From positions 1 through 5,534 of the forward strand of contig CAMNLS010000101.1 of NCBI GenBank assembly GCA_946543495.1: DNA of 5,534 nucleotides, read 5' to 3'. Below, one piece after another: positions 1-5,502 of this stretch; the first letter of the stretch is position 1, and every line of letters starts with the position of its first letter. Source of the stretch: an uncultured Selenomonadales bacterium. Its GTDB lineage: Bacteria; Bacillota; Negativicutes; Selenomonadales; Selenomonadaceae. The notes under the pieces are model-generated. The model was given only the letters and a program-made list of their open reading frames with translations. It was not told the DNA's origin and did not search any database. The translations under genes were made by a program, and so were the position numbers.

Positions 1-2
1 AA

Positions 3-2060
3 ACTCGCAACATTGGTATCATGGCGCACATAGACGCCGGCAAGACGACTACGACTGAGCGGATTTTGTTTTATACGGGTGTCAATCACAAGCTCGGCGA
101 AGTCCACGAAGGCGCGGCGACTATGGACTGGATGAAGCAGGAACAAGAACGCGGCATAACAATAACTTCTGCGGCGACAACTTGCTACTGGAAAGATACG
201 CGAATCAACATCATCGATACGCCAGGTCACGTTGACTTCACAGTTGAAGTTGAAAGATCTTTGAGAGTTTTGGACGGCGCACTCGCAATCCTTACGGCAC
301 GCGGTGGCGTCGAACCTCAGACAGAAACTGTTTGGCGACAAGCGGAACGCTACAACGTCCCACGCATGGCTTACGTCAATAAAATGGACATCACGGGCGC
401 GGACTTCTATAACGTTATCCAAATGATGCGCGACCGGCTCCACACTAACGCCGTAGCAATTCAACTACCAATCGGCGCGGAAGACAGTTTTAAAGGAATT
501 GTCGACCTCGTTAAGATGGAAGCGATTGTTTACGAAGACGACCTCGGCAAAGTTTCAAAGGAAGTCGAAATCCCCGAAGACATGCGCGACATGGCGGAAG
601 ATTATCGCGATAAACTTTTGGAAGCCTGCGCGGAACAAGACGATGAGTTCATGGAAAAATATCTTGGCGGCGAAGAAGTCACTATCGACGAGGTAAAAGC
701 CGTAATTCGTAAGGCGGTTATAAACTGCACGATGACGCCTGTCACCTGCGGCACGTCTTACAGAAATCGCGGTGTCCAACCATTGCTTGACGCGATTGTT
801 GACTACATGCCCGCTCCAACGGATATTCCGGCGATTGAAGGCGTCAAGCTCGACGGTACAGAAGATTCACGTCCCGCAAGCGACGAAGAACCTTTTGCCG
901 CGCTGGCGTTTAAGATTATGACAGATCCGTTCGTCGGTAAGCTCGCGTTTGTCAGAGTGTACAGCGGCGTTCTGAAAAGCGGCTCATACGTCTACAACTC
1001 AACGAAGGGCAAAAAGGAACGCATTGGACGTATTCTCCAAATGCACGCTAACAATCGCAAGGAAATTGATTTCCTTTACAGCGGCGACATTGCGGCGGTT
1101 GTAGGCTTGAAGGACACGACGACGGGCGACACTCTCTGCGATGAAAAATCTCCGATTATCCTTGAGTCAATGGAATTCCCCGACCCGGTTATCTCGGTTG
1201 CCGTTGAACCTGCAACTAAGAATGACCAAGATAAAATGGGAATTGCTCTTCAGAAGCTCGCCGAGGAGGATCCAACCTTCAAAGTCCGCACCGACGCCGA
1301 GACAGGTCAAGTCATTATTTCGGGCATGGGCGAATTGCATTTGCAGATTATCATTGACCGTATGTTGGACGAGTTCAAGGTTGATTGCAAAGTCGGTGAG
1401 CCTCAAGTCGCTTATCGTGAGACCATTCGCAAGACTCAAAAGGGCGAAGGCAAATTCGTTCGTCAAACGGGCGGACATGGACAATACGGACATTGTTGGC
1501 TTGAAATTTCGCCGAACGAAACTGGCGCAGGATTCGTCTTTGAGAATAAAATCGTCGGCGGCGTCATTCCCAAAGAATATATCAATCCGATTGAGGCGGG
1601 CGTCAAGCAAGCAATGGAAAATGGAATACTTGCAGGCTTCCCGATGGTTGACGTTAAAGCCACAGTCTATGACGGCAGTTTCCACGAAGTCGACTCAAGC
1701 GAGGCGGCATTCAAAATTGCTGGCTCGATGGCATTCAAGGCGGCGGCTGAAAAGGCTAAGCCCGTTTTGCTTGAACCTTATGTCAAAGTCGAAGTCACGG
1801 TGCCCGAAGATTACATGGGCGAAGTCATTGGCGATTTGAACTCACGACGCGGAAAGATTGACGGCATGGAGCCGCGCAATAATCTGCAAATTATTCATGG
1901 ATTCGTTCCGCTGTCGGAAATGTTCGGCTACGCGACGGACTTACGTTCAAAAACTCAAGGACGCGGCACTTACTCAATGGAAGTCGCTTATTATGATGAA
2001 GTTCCGAAGAATATTTCGGACGTAATTGTTGCGAGATACAGAGGCGAGCCGATTAATTAA
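3..2060 (+). CDS. fusA: Translation elongation factor G (EF-G), 5'-truncated by window edge
   Basis: EF-G is the GTPase that drives tRNA-mRNA translocation on the ribosome and, with RRF, subunit recycling. The frame is already open at position 3 and reads TRNIGI before the ATG at 21, so that ATG is internal and the true start lies a few codons outside the window. Counting the ATG at 21 as residue 1: P-loop AHIDAGKT at 2-9, switch I with RGITI at 44-48, DTPGH at 66-70, NKMD at 120-123, and a G5 region reading GTSY at 244-247, where GSA is usual. Domain II follows at about 290-385, domain III with GMGELHLQ near 440, domain IV with HGQYGH and the HEVDSSEAAFKIAGS segment, and domain V ending in YDEVPKN. 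About 690 residues in total fits the family. It lies 49 nt before tuf, as in the classic str operon. The identity is secure. Confidence 0.98.
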   Translation, partial: TRNIGIMAHIDAGKTTTTERILFYTGVNHKLGEVHEGAATMDWMKQEQERGITITSAATTCYWKDTRINIIDTPGHVDFTVEVERSLRVLDGALAILTARGGVEPQTETVWRQAERYNVPRMAYVNKMDITGADFYNVIQMMRDRLHTNAVAIQLPIGAEDSFKGIVDLVKMEAIVYEDDLGKVSKEVEIPEDMRDMAEDYRDKLLEACAEQDDEFMEKYLGGEEVTIDEVKAVIRKAVINCTMTPVTCGTSYRNRGVQPLLDAIVDYMPAPTDIPAIEGVKLDGTEDSRPASDEEPFAALAFKIMTDPFVGKLAFVRVYSGVLKSGSYVYNSTKGKKERIGRILQMHANNRKEIDFLYSGDIAAVVGLKDTTTGDTLCDEKSPIILESMEFPDPVISVAVEPATKNDQDKMGIALQKLAEEDPTFKVRTDAETGQVIISGMGELHLQIIIDRMLDEFKVDCKVGEPQVAYRETIRKTQKGEGKFVRQTGGHGQYGHCWLEISPNETGAGFVFENKIVGGVIPKEYINPIEAGVKQAMENGILAGFPMVDVKATVYDGSFHEVDSSEAAFKIAGSMAFKAAAEKAKPVLLEPYVKVEVTVPEDYMGEVIGDLNSRRGKIDGMEPRNNLQIIHGFVPLSEMFGYATDLRSKTQGRGTYSMEVAYYDEVPKNISDVIVARYRGEPIN

Positions 2061-2092
2061 CGGCTCAATACTTTAGATAATTTTACAAACTT

Positions 2093-2098
2093 AAGGAG
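2093..2098 (+). promoter_or_regulatory. Ribosome binding site of tuf
   Basis: AAGGAG lies 11 nt before the ATG at 2110, slightly longer than the optimum. It is in the 49-nt fusA-tuf spacer, which otherwise shows no convincing promoter or terminator, so tuf is probably co-transcribed with fusA. Confidence 0.85.
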
Positions 2099-2109
2099 TG
2101 TTTATTTAA

Positions 2110-3315
2110 ATGGCAAAGCAGAAATTTGACCGTAGCAAACCCCACGTAAACATTGGTACTATCGGACATATCGACCACGGCAAGACGACCTTGACGGCGG
2201 CTATTACCAAGATTCTCTCTGAAAAAGGTTTCGCCAAATACGAATCTTACGAGAACATTGATAAGGCTCCGGAAGAACGCGAACGCGGCATTACGATTAA
2301 TACTGCGCACGTTGAGTACGAGACCGAAAAACGTCACTATGCCCACGTCGACTGCCCAGGTCACGCTGACTATATTAAAAACATGATTACCGGTGCGGCT
2401 CAAATGGACGGCGCAATCCTCGTCGTGGCTGCTTCCGATGGTCCCATGCCCCAGACTCGTGAGCATATCCTGCTTGCCCGTCAGGTCGGTGTTCCCGCTA
2501 TCGTCGTTTTCCTTAACAAAGTTGACCAAGTCGACGACGAAGAACTCCTCGAACTCGTTGAGATGGAAGTCCGCGAACTCCTCAGCAAGTATGAATTCCC
2601 CGGCGACGATATTCCTGTTATCGCGGGTTCGGCTCTGCTTGCTCTCGAAGGCGACGAAGAACAAAAGAAAAATATCCTTAAGCTCCTCGATGCTGTTGAT
2701 GAATATATTCCGACGCCGACGCGCGACACCGATAAGCCGTTCCTTATGCCGGTTGAGGACGTGTTCACGATTACTGGACGCGGCACCGTTGCCACGGGTC
2801 GTGTTGAACGCGGCATGTTGAAACTTAACGAGCCTGTCGAAATCGTCGGACTCCGTGATGAGCCCCGCAAGACTGTTGCCACGGGTATTGAAATGTTCCG
2901 CAAGCTCCTCGACAGCGCGGTTGCCGGCGACAACGTCGGTGTCCTCCTGCGCGGCGTCGACCGCAAAGAAATTGAACGCGGTCAAGTTATCGCCAAGCCC
3001 GGCACGATTCACCCGCACACGAAGTTCAAAGCTCAAGTTTACGTCTTGACCAAAGACGAGGGCGGTCGTCATACTCCGTTCTTCGCAAACTATCGTCCGC
3101 AATTCTACTTCCGTACAACCGACGTTACGGGCGTAGTCAGCGACCTTAAGGACACTAACGGCAACGCGGCTGAAATGTGCATGCCTGGCGACCATATCGA
3201 AATGACGGTCGAACTTATCACCCCGATTGCTATTGAAAAAGGCTTGCTCTTCGCTATTCGTGAAGGCGGTCACACTGTTGGTTCGGGTCGTGTTATCGAA
3301 ATTCTTGAAGCGTAA
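2110..3315 (+). CDS. tuf: Translation elongation factor Tu (EF-Tu)
   Basis: EF-Tu carries aminoacyl-tRNA to the ribosomal A site as a GTP ternary complex. Visible motifs: P-loop GHIDHGKT at residues 19-26, switch I RGITINTAHVEY at 59-70, DCPGH at 81-85 with the catalytic His85 (His84 in E. coli), NKVD at 136-139 and GSAL at 173-176. Domain II begins around 210 (FTITGRGTVATGRVERG) and domain III around 305, with the RHTPFFANYRPQFYFRTTDVTG block. The protein has 401 residues against about 394-397 usually. The excess is mostly in a domain III loop (residues 344-354, before EMCMPGD). His388 stands where EGGRTVG normally has Arg. Codons are C-rich and highly biased, as expected for a very highly expressed gene. 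The ATG start has an AAGGAG site 11 nt upstream. Whether a second tuf copy exists cannot be told from here. Confidence 0.99.
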   Translation: MAKQKFDRSKPHVNIGTIGHIDHGKTTLTAAITKILSEKGFAKYESYENIDKAPEERERGITINTAHVEYETEKRHYAHVDCPGHADYIKNMITGAAQMDGAILVVAASDGPMPQTREHILLARQVGVPAIVVFLNKVDQVDDEELLELVEMEVRELLSKYEFPGDDIPVIAGSALLALEGDEEQKKNILKLLDAVDEYIPTPTRDTDKPFLMPVEDVFTITGRGTVATGRVERGMLKLNEPVEIVGLRDEPRKTVATGIEMFRKLLDSAVAGDNVGVLLRGVDRKEIERGQVIAKPGTIHPHTKFKAQVYVLTKDEGGRHTPFFANYRPQFYFRTTDVTGVVSDLKDTNGNAAEMCMPGDHIEMTVELITPIAIEKGLLFAIREGGHTVGSGRVIEILEA

Positions 3316-3348
3316 AAAGTTCTTGACGCTCAGAAAATAAATCGGTGA

Positions 3349-3388
3349 GGCGGTCGGTAGTCAGCCTAAAAACTGATTGCCGACCGCC
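3349..3388 (+). other. Strong RNA hairpin after tuf, possible atypical terminator or mRNA 3'-end structure
   Basis: The arms 3349-3364 and 3373-3388 pair over 16 bp. The outer nine pairs (GGCGGTCGG with CCGACCGCC) are perfect, and the inner seven include two G-U wobbles. The loop is CCTAAAAA. The hairpin begins 33 nt after the tuf stop, where an operon terminator would sit. No U-tract follows directly: the next bases are GTTGCTGATTGAAC, and the first T-run is 20 nt away at 3409-3413. It is therefore not a textbook intrinsic terminator. It could be a weak or factor-dependent terminator, a partial attenuator between the str and S10 operons, or a barrier protecting the tuf mRNA 3' end. Confidence 0.6.
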
Positions 3389-3402
3389 GTTGCTGATTGA
3401 AC

Positions 3403-3443
3403 AAAAAATTTTTCTTGAAACGAACGGCAACGCTTGATATAAT
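3403..3443 (+). promoter_or_regulatory. Sigma70/sigmaA-type promoter for the S10 operon
   Basis: TTGAAA (3415-3420) and a perfect TATAAT (3438-3443) are separated by exactly 17 nt. TG at 3435-3436, one base before the -10 box, makes an extended -10. An A6T5 tract (3403-3413) immediately upstream of the -35 box resembles an UP element. Transcription should begin near 3448-3451, giving an rpsJ leader of about 118 nt. The promoter lies in the tuf-rpsJ gap, so the S10 genes probably have their own start as well as read-through from tuf. Confidence 0.8.
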
Positions 3444-3449
3444 CTTTGC

Positions 3450-3567
3450 CGCCCGTTTATAGAAGCTTAGACACGGCAGATGGCTCGGCGAGGAACTTCC
3501 GCCACGTCGAGGGAACTGTCGCGGAGCAATGTTGAAAGCTCAGACTTTCGACTAAGGAGGAATTATT
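3450..3567 (+). promoter_or_regulatory. Structured 5' leader of rpsJ, candidate ribosomal-protein leader RNA
   Basis: The leader from the predicted start to the rpsJ start codon can fold by hand into two elements. The first is a two-tier stem-loop: CGGCAG (3474-3479) pairs with CTGTCG (3516-3521), enclosing CTCGGCG (3484-3490) paired with CGTCGAG (3505-3511); each helix has one G-U pair, and a small internal loop separates them. The second is GTTGAAAG (3531-3538) with CTTTCGAC (3545-3552), ending one base before the ribosome binding site. Known biology: in gamma-proteobacteria the S10 leader is bound by L4 to repress the operon. That this leader does the same is inference; I do not recognise it as a described family. 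No convincing leader peptide is present: the ATG at 3480 has no ribosome binding site and its frame runs on into rpsJ out of phase. Confidence 0.5.
3554..3560 (+). promoter_or_regulatory. Ribosome binding site fixing the TTG start of rpsJ
   Basis: A perfect AAGGAGG lies 7 nt before TTG 3568. Together with the family-typical N-terminus (MAKQQKIRIRLKAYDH) it settles that rpsJ starts at a TTG codon. Confidence 0.9.
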
Positions 3568-3879
3568 TTGGCAAAGCAACAAAAGATTCGCATTCGCCTC
3601 AAGGCCTACGATCACAAGTCGTTAGACCAGAGCGCGGCAAAGATTGTGGAGACGGCAAAAAAGACTGGTGCCGGAGTATCGGGTCCCATTCCTCTGCCGA
3701 CGGAGAAAAATATTTACACAATCCTGCGCTCGCCTCACGTCAACAAAGATTCTCGCGAACAATTCGAGATGCGCACGCACAAACGCCTGATTGATATTCT
3801 TCAGCCGACGCACAAGACGGTTGATGCGCTCATGCGTTTGGACTTGCCCGCCGGTGTTGACATCGAGATTAAGGTCTGA
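3568..3879 (+). CDS. rpsJ: 30S ribosomal protein S10 (uS10, NusE)
   Basis: S10 is a 30S head protein and, as NusE, pairs with NusB in transcription antitermination and with NusG in transcription-translation coupling. The 103-residue product has the usual family length. It shows the typical start KIRIRLKAYDHK (6-17), the GPIPLPT segment (39-45), the long extended loop with RSPHVNKDSREQFE (54-67), and RTHKRLIDI (69-77). Val58 of SPHVNK matches E. coli Val57, a position linked to tigecycline susceptibility, and is unchanged here. The start is TTG, supported by a perfect AAGGAGG 7 nt upstream. It is the first gene after the promoter at 3415-3443 and is followed 13 nt later by rplC. The identity is secure. 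Confidence 0.98.
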   Translation: MAKQQKIRIRLKAYDHKSLDQSAAKIVETAKKTGAGVSGPIPLPTEKNIYTILRSPHVNKDSREQFEMRTHKRLIDILQPTHKTVDALMRLDLPAGVDIEIKV

Positions 3880-3886
3880 GGAGGTG
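3880..3886 (+). promoter_or_regulatory. Ribosome binding site of rplC, abutting the rpsJ stop
   Basis: GGAGGTG begins directly after the TGA stop of rpsJ and lies 6 nt before TTG 3893. Ribosomes finishing S10 therefore stop right over it, which favours translational coupling. It also supports the TTG start of rplC. Confidence 0.85.
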
Positions 3887-3892
3887 TAGACA

Positions 3893-4543
3893 TTGGCAAA
3901 GGCAATCTTAGGTATCAAACTCGGCATGACGCAGATTTTCACCGAGGAAGGACGCGTTATCCCCGTGACGGTCGTAGAGACTGGCAAAAACGTCGTTATC
4001 CGCAACAAGACGGTTGACACGGACGGCTATTGCGCAGTTCAAATCGGCTTCGGCGAAGTCAAAGAGAACAGAGTTAATAAGCCTGACATGGGGCAATTCA
4101 AAAAGGCTGGGATTAAGCCCGTGAAATTTATCCGCGAGATTCGTCTTGCGGCGGAGTCCGAATACAAAATCGGGGACGTTATCGGCGTGGACATCTTCGC
4201 GGCGGGAGAACTCGTTGACGTTATCGGCACGTCTAAGGGCAAAGGCTTCGCGGGTTCAATCAAGCGTCACAACTTCGCACGCGGTCCTATGGGGCACGGT
4301 TCCAAATCTCATCGCGAACCCGGCTCGACAGGCGCAATGCTCTCTGGTCCTGGCGGTCGTGTCATCAAAGGCAAGAGACTTCCCGGACGCATGGGCGGCA
4401 CTCGCACGACGATTCAGCGGTTGACGGTCGTTAAAGTCGACGCGGACAGAAACTTGCTCCTCATCAAAGGCGCAATCCCCGGTCCGAAGAAAGGACTTGT
4501 CGTCGTTCGCGAAACCGTCAAGCCTAACAAGAAGCATAAATAA
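3893..4543 (+). CDS. rplC: 50S ribosomal protein L3 (uL3)
   Basis: L3 is an early 50S assembly protein; its long internal loop reaches toward the peptidyl-transferase centre. The 216-residue product begins MAKAILGIKLGMTQIF, has the SKGKGFAGSIKRHNF block at 114-128, and the loop SHREPGSTGAM...GPGGRVIKGKRLPGRMGG at 139-169. It ends with the LLLIKGAIPGPK segment typical of the family. Compared from memory with E. coli L3, the loop between PGSTG and RVIKG is two residues longer and lacks the Gln that PrmB methylates (Gln150 in E. coli). The start is TTG, with GGAGGTG 6 nt upstream overlapping the end of rpsJ. Translation ends at tandem in-frame stops TAATAA. rplD starts 21 nt later. Confidence 0.98.
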   Translation: MAKAILGIKLGMTQIFTEEGRVIPVTVVETGKNVVIRNKTVDTDGYCAVQIGFGEVKENRVNKPDMGQFKKAGIKPVKFIREIRLAAESEYKIGDVIGVDIFAAGELVDVIGTSKGKGFAGSIKRHNFARGPMGHGSKSHREPGSTGAMLSGPGGRVIKGKRLPGRMGGTRTTIQRLTVVKVDADRNLLLIKGAIPGPKKGLVVVRETVKPNKKHK

Positions 4544-4550
4544 TAATCGA

Positions 4551-4557
4551 AAGGAGG
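4551..4557 (+). promoter_or_regulatory. Ribosome binding site of rplD
   Basis: A perfect AAGGAGG lies 7 nt before ATG 4565, within the short rplC-rplD spacer. Confidence 0.88.
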
Positions 4558-4564
4558 AAATTAG

Positions 4565-5191
4565 ATGCCAACTGTAGCAGTTTATGATATGACTAATAAA
4601 AAGGTCGGCGACATTGAACTTAGCGAAGATATTTTCGGCGTTGAGATTAATGAAGGTCTCGTACATCAAGCGGTCGTTATGCAAATGGCGTCGTGGAGAC
4701 TGGGCACGCATTCGACTAAGACTCGCGGCGACGTTCGCGGCGGCGGCAAAAAACCGTGGCGGCAAAAGGGCACTGGTCGTGCCCGTGCAGGTTCCCGCAG
4801 AAGTCCCCTTTGGCGTGGCGGCGGTACAATCTTTGGTCCGCATCCCCGCGATTATTCGTTCAGCATGCCGAGAAAGCAACGTCGTCTTGCATTGAAATGC
4901 GTCCTCACTGATAAAGTTAAGGAAGGCAATTTAGTCGTCCTCGACGAATTGAATTTCGATGAGCCTAAGACGAAAAAATTTGTCGAACTCCAAAAGACTT
5001 TCGGCGTTGACGGTTGCAAGTCGCTGTTCATAACTAACGAACTCATTGATAATGTAAGCCGTTCGTCGAATAACCTGCAGAATGCTAAGGCAATCGCCGC
5101 ACTTCAACTCAACGTCTATGACATTCTCAACAGCGATAAACTCTTCCTCACGAAAGACGCGGTTGCGAAGATTGAGGAGGTGTACATCTAA
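4565..5191 (+). CDS. rplD: 50S ribosomal protein L4 (uL4)
   Basis: L4 binds 23S rRNA domain I, and its extended loop lines the peptide exit tunnel. In E. coli it also represses its own operon through the S10 leader and acts on RNase E. The 208-residue product has the normal length. The tunnel loop spans about residues 53-97: TRGDVRGGGKKPWRQKGTGRARAG, then SPLWRGGGTIFGPHPRDY. The WRQKGTGRAR core, where macrolide-resistance changes occur in other bacteria, is intact. The globular part ends with the conserved NVYDILNSDKLFLTKDAVAKIEE pattern. The stop codon overlaps the ATG of rplW by one base. Because L4 is the known regulator of S10 operons in some bacteria, it is the first candidate ligand for the structured leader upstream of rpsJ, but that is inference. 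Confidence 0.98.
   Translation: MPTVAVYDMTNKKVGDIELSEDIFGVEINEGLVHQAVVMQMASWRLGTHSTKTRGDVRGGGKKPWRQKGTGRARAGSRRSPLWRGGGTIFGPHPRDYSFSMPRKQRRLALKCVLTDKVKEGNLVVLDELNFDEPKTKKFVELQKTFGVDGCKSLFITNELIDNVSRSSNNLQNAKAIAALQLNVYDILNSDKLFLTKDAVAKIEEVYI
5174..5182 (+). promoter_or_regulatory. Ribosome binding site of rplW inside the end of rplD
   Basis: GAGGAGGTG lies within the last rplD codons, 8 nt before ATG 5191. With the TAATG stop/start overlap it points to translational coupling, keeping L4 and L23 at similar levels. Confidence 0.85.
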
Positions 5192-5472
5192 TGGAGGCCA
5201 GAGACATTTTGATTCGTCCGCTCATCACCGAGCGCGGAACAGACCTCATGCAGGAAAGTAAATTCGTGTTCGTCGTTGACAAGCGCGCTAACAAGATTCA
5301 AATCGCGCAGGCAGTCAAAGAGATTTTTAACGTGACTGTTGAGGCTGTCAACACGATTAACGTTAAGAGCAAGACAAAGCGTCGTGGTCGCACAATCGGC
5401 AAGACGAACAGTTATAAGAAAGCTATCGTCAAGCTCGCCGAAGGTCAGACTATCGAATTCTTCAGCGCATAA
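5191..5472 (+). CDS. rplW: 50S ribosomal protein L23 (uL23)
   Basis: L23 sits at the rim of the peptide exit tunnel and is the docking site for trigger factor and the signal recognition particle. The 93-residue product has the usual length and shows RDILIRPLITE at 4-14, FVVDKRANKIQIAQAVKEIFNV in the middle, the VNTINVKSKTKRRGRTIG basic loop, and a C-terminal YKKAIVKLAEGQTIEFF. Glu14 probably matches the E. coli Glu18 that contacts trigger factor (inference by hand alignment). The ATG overlaps the rplD stop by one base. The gap to the rplB coding frame is about 30 nt and contains a good ribosome binding site. Confidence 0.97.
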   Translation: MEARDILIRPLITERGTDLMQESKFVFVVDKRANKIQIAQAVKEIFNVTVEAVNTINVKSKTKRRGRTIGKTNSYKKAIVKLAEGQTIEFFSA

Positions 5473-5484
5473 AAAATTTTTGAC

Positions 5485-5493
5485 AAAGGAGGT
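5485..5493 (+). promoter_or_regulatory. Ribosome binding site of rplB
   Basis: AAAGGAGGT matches the anti-Shine-Dalgarno sequence closely. A start codon would be expected around 5499-5503, which agrees with the position of L2 residue 1 (5503-5505), yet that codon reads GGG. A second purine run, AAGGGGG at 5501-5507, could also pair with one G-U wobble but has no start codon at a suitable distance in view. Confidence 0.75.
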
Positions 5494-5502
5494 AAAACGT
5501 AA

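Noticed and set aside
1141..1839. A 232-codon frame within fusA in another phase
   Set aside because: It lies wholly inside the EF-G coding region; the Arg/Lys/Ser-rich product is typical of a shifted reading of this gene.
2053..2081. Possible promoter before tuf (GATAAT at 2076-2081)
   Set aside because: The hexamer at the matching -35 distance (TTAATT) fits only three of six positions and lies in the fusA end. Read-through from fusA is the simpler view.
2083..3273. A 396-codon open frame antisense to almost the whole of tuf
   Set aside because: Long antisense frames are a known by-product of the strong codon bias of tuf genes, which avoids the sense triplets that would give stops on the other strand. 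No recognisable protein family is seen.
3323..3328. TTGACG soon after the tuf stop as a -35 box
   Set aside because: No acceptable -10 box lies 15-19 nt downstream; that interval runs into the hairpin.
3388..3432. Inverted repeat CGTTGC / GCAACG flanking the -35 region, as a possible operator
   Set aside because: Only six base pairs with a 33-nt spacer, which is expected by chance in a window of this size.
3480..3794. A 104-codon frame starting at ATG 3480 in the rpsJ leader
   Set aside because: There is no ribosome binding site before the ATG, and two thirds of it overlap rpsJ out of phase. Part of it lies in the predicted leader stem, so a structural RNA explains the sequence better.
4256..4879. 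A 207-codon open frame antisense to the rplC end and rplD start
   Set aside because: It overlaps two certain ribosomal protein genes, has no domain I can recognise, and its low-complexity composition mirrors the opposite strand.
5480..5485. Perfect -35 hexamer TTGACA after an A6T5 tract, before rplB
   Set aside because: At 16-18 nt downstream there is only a G-rich run and no -10 box. The A6T5 match to the tract before the rpsJ promoter is curious, but no promoter can be supported.
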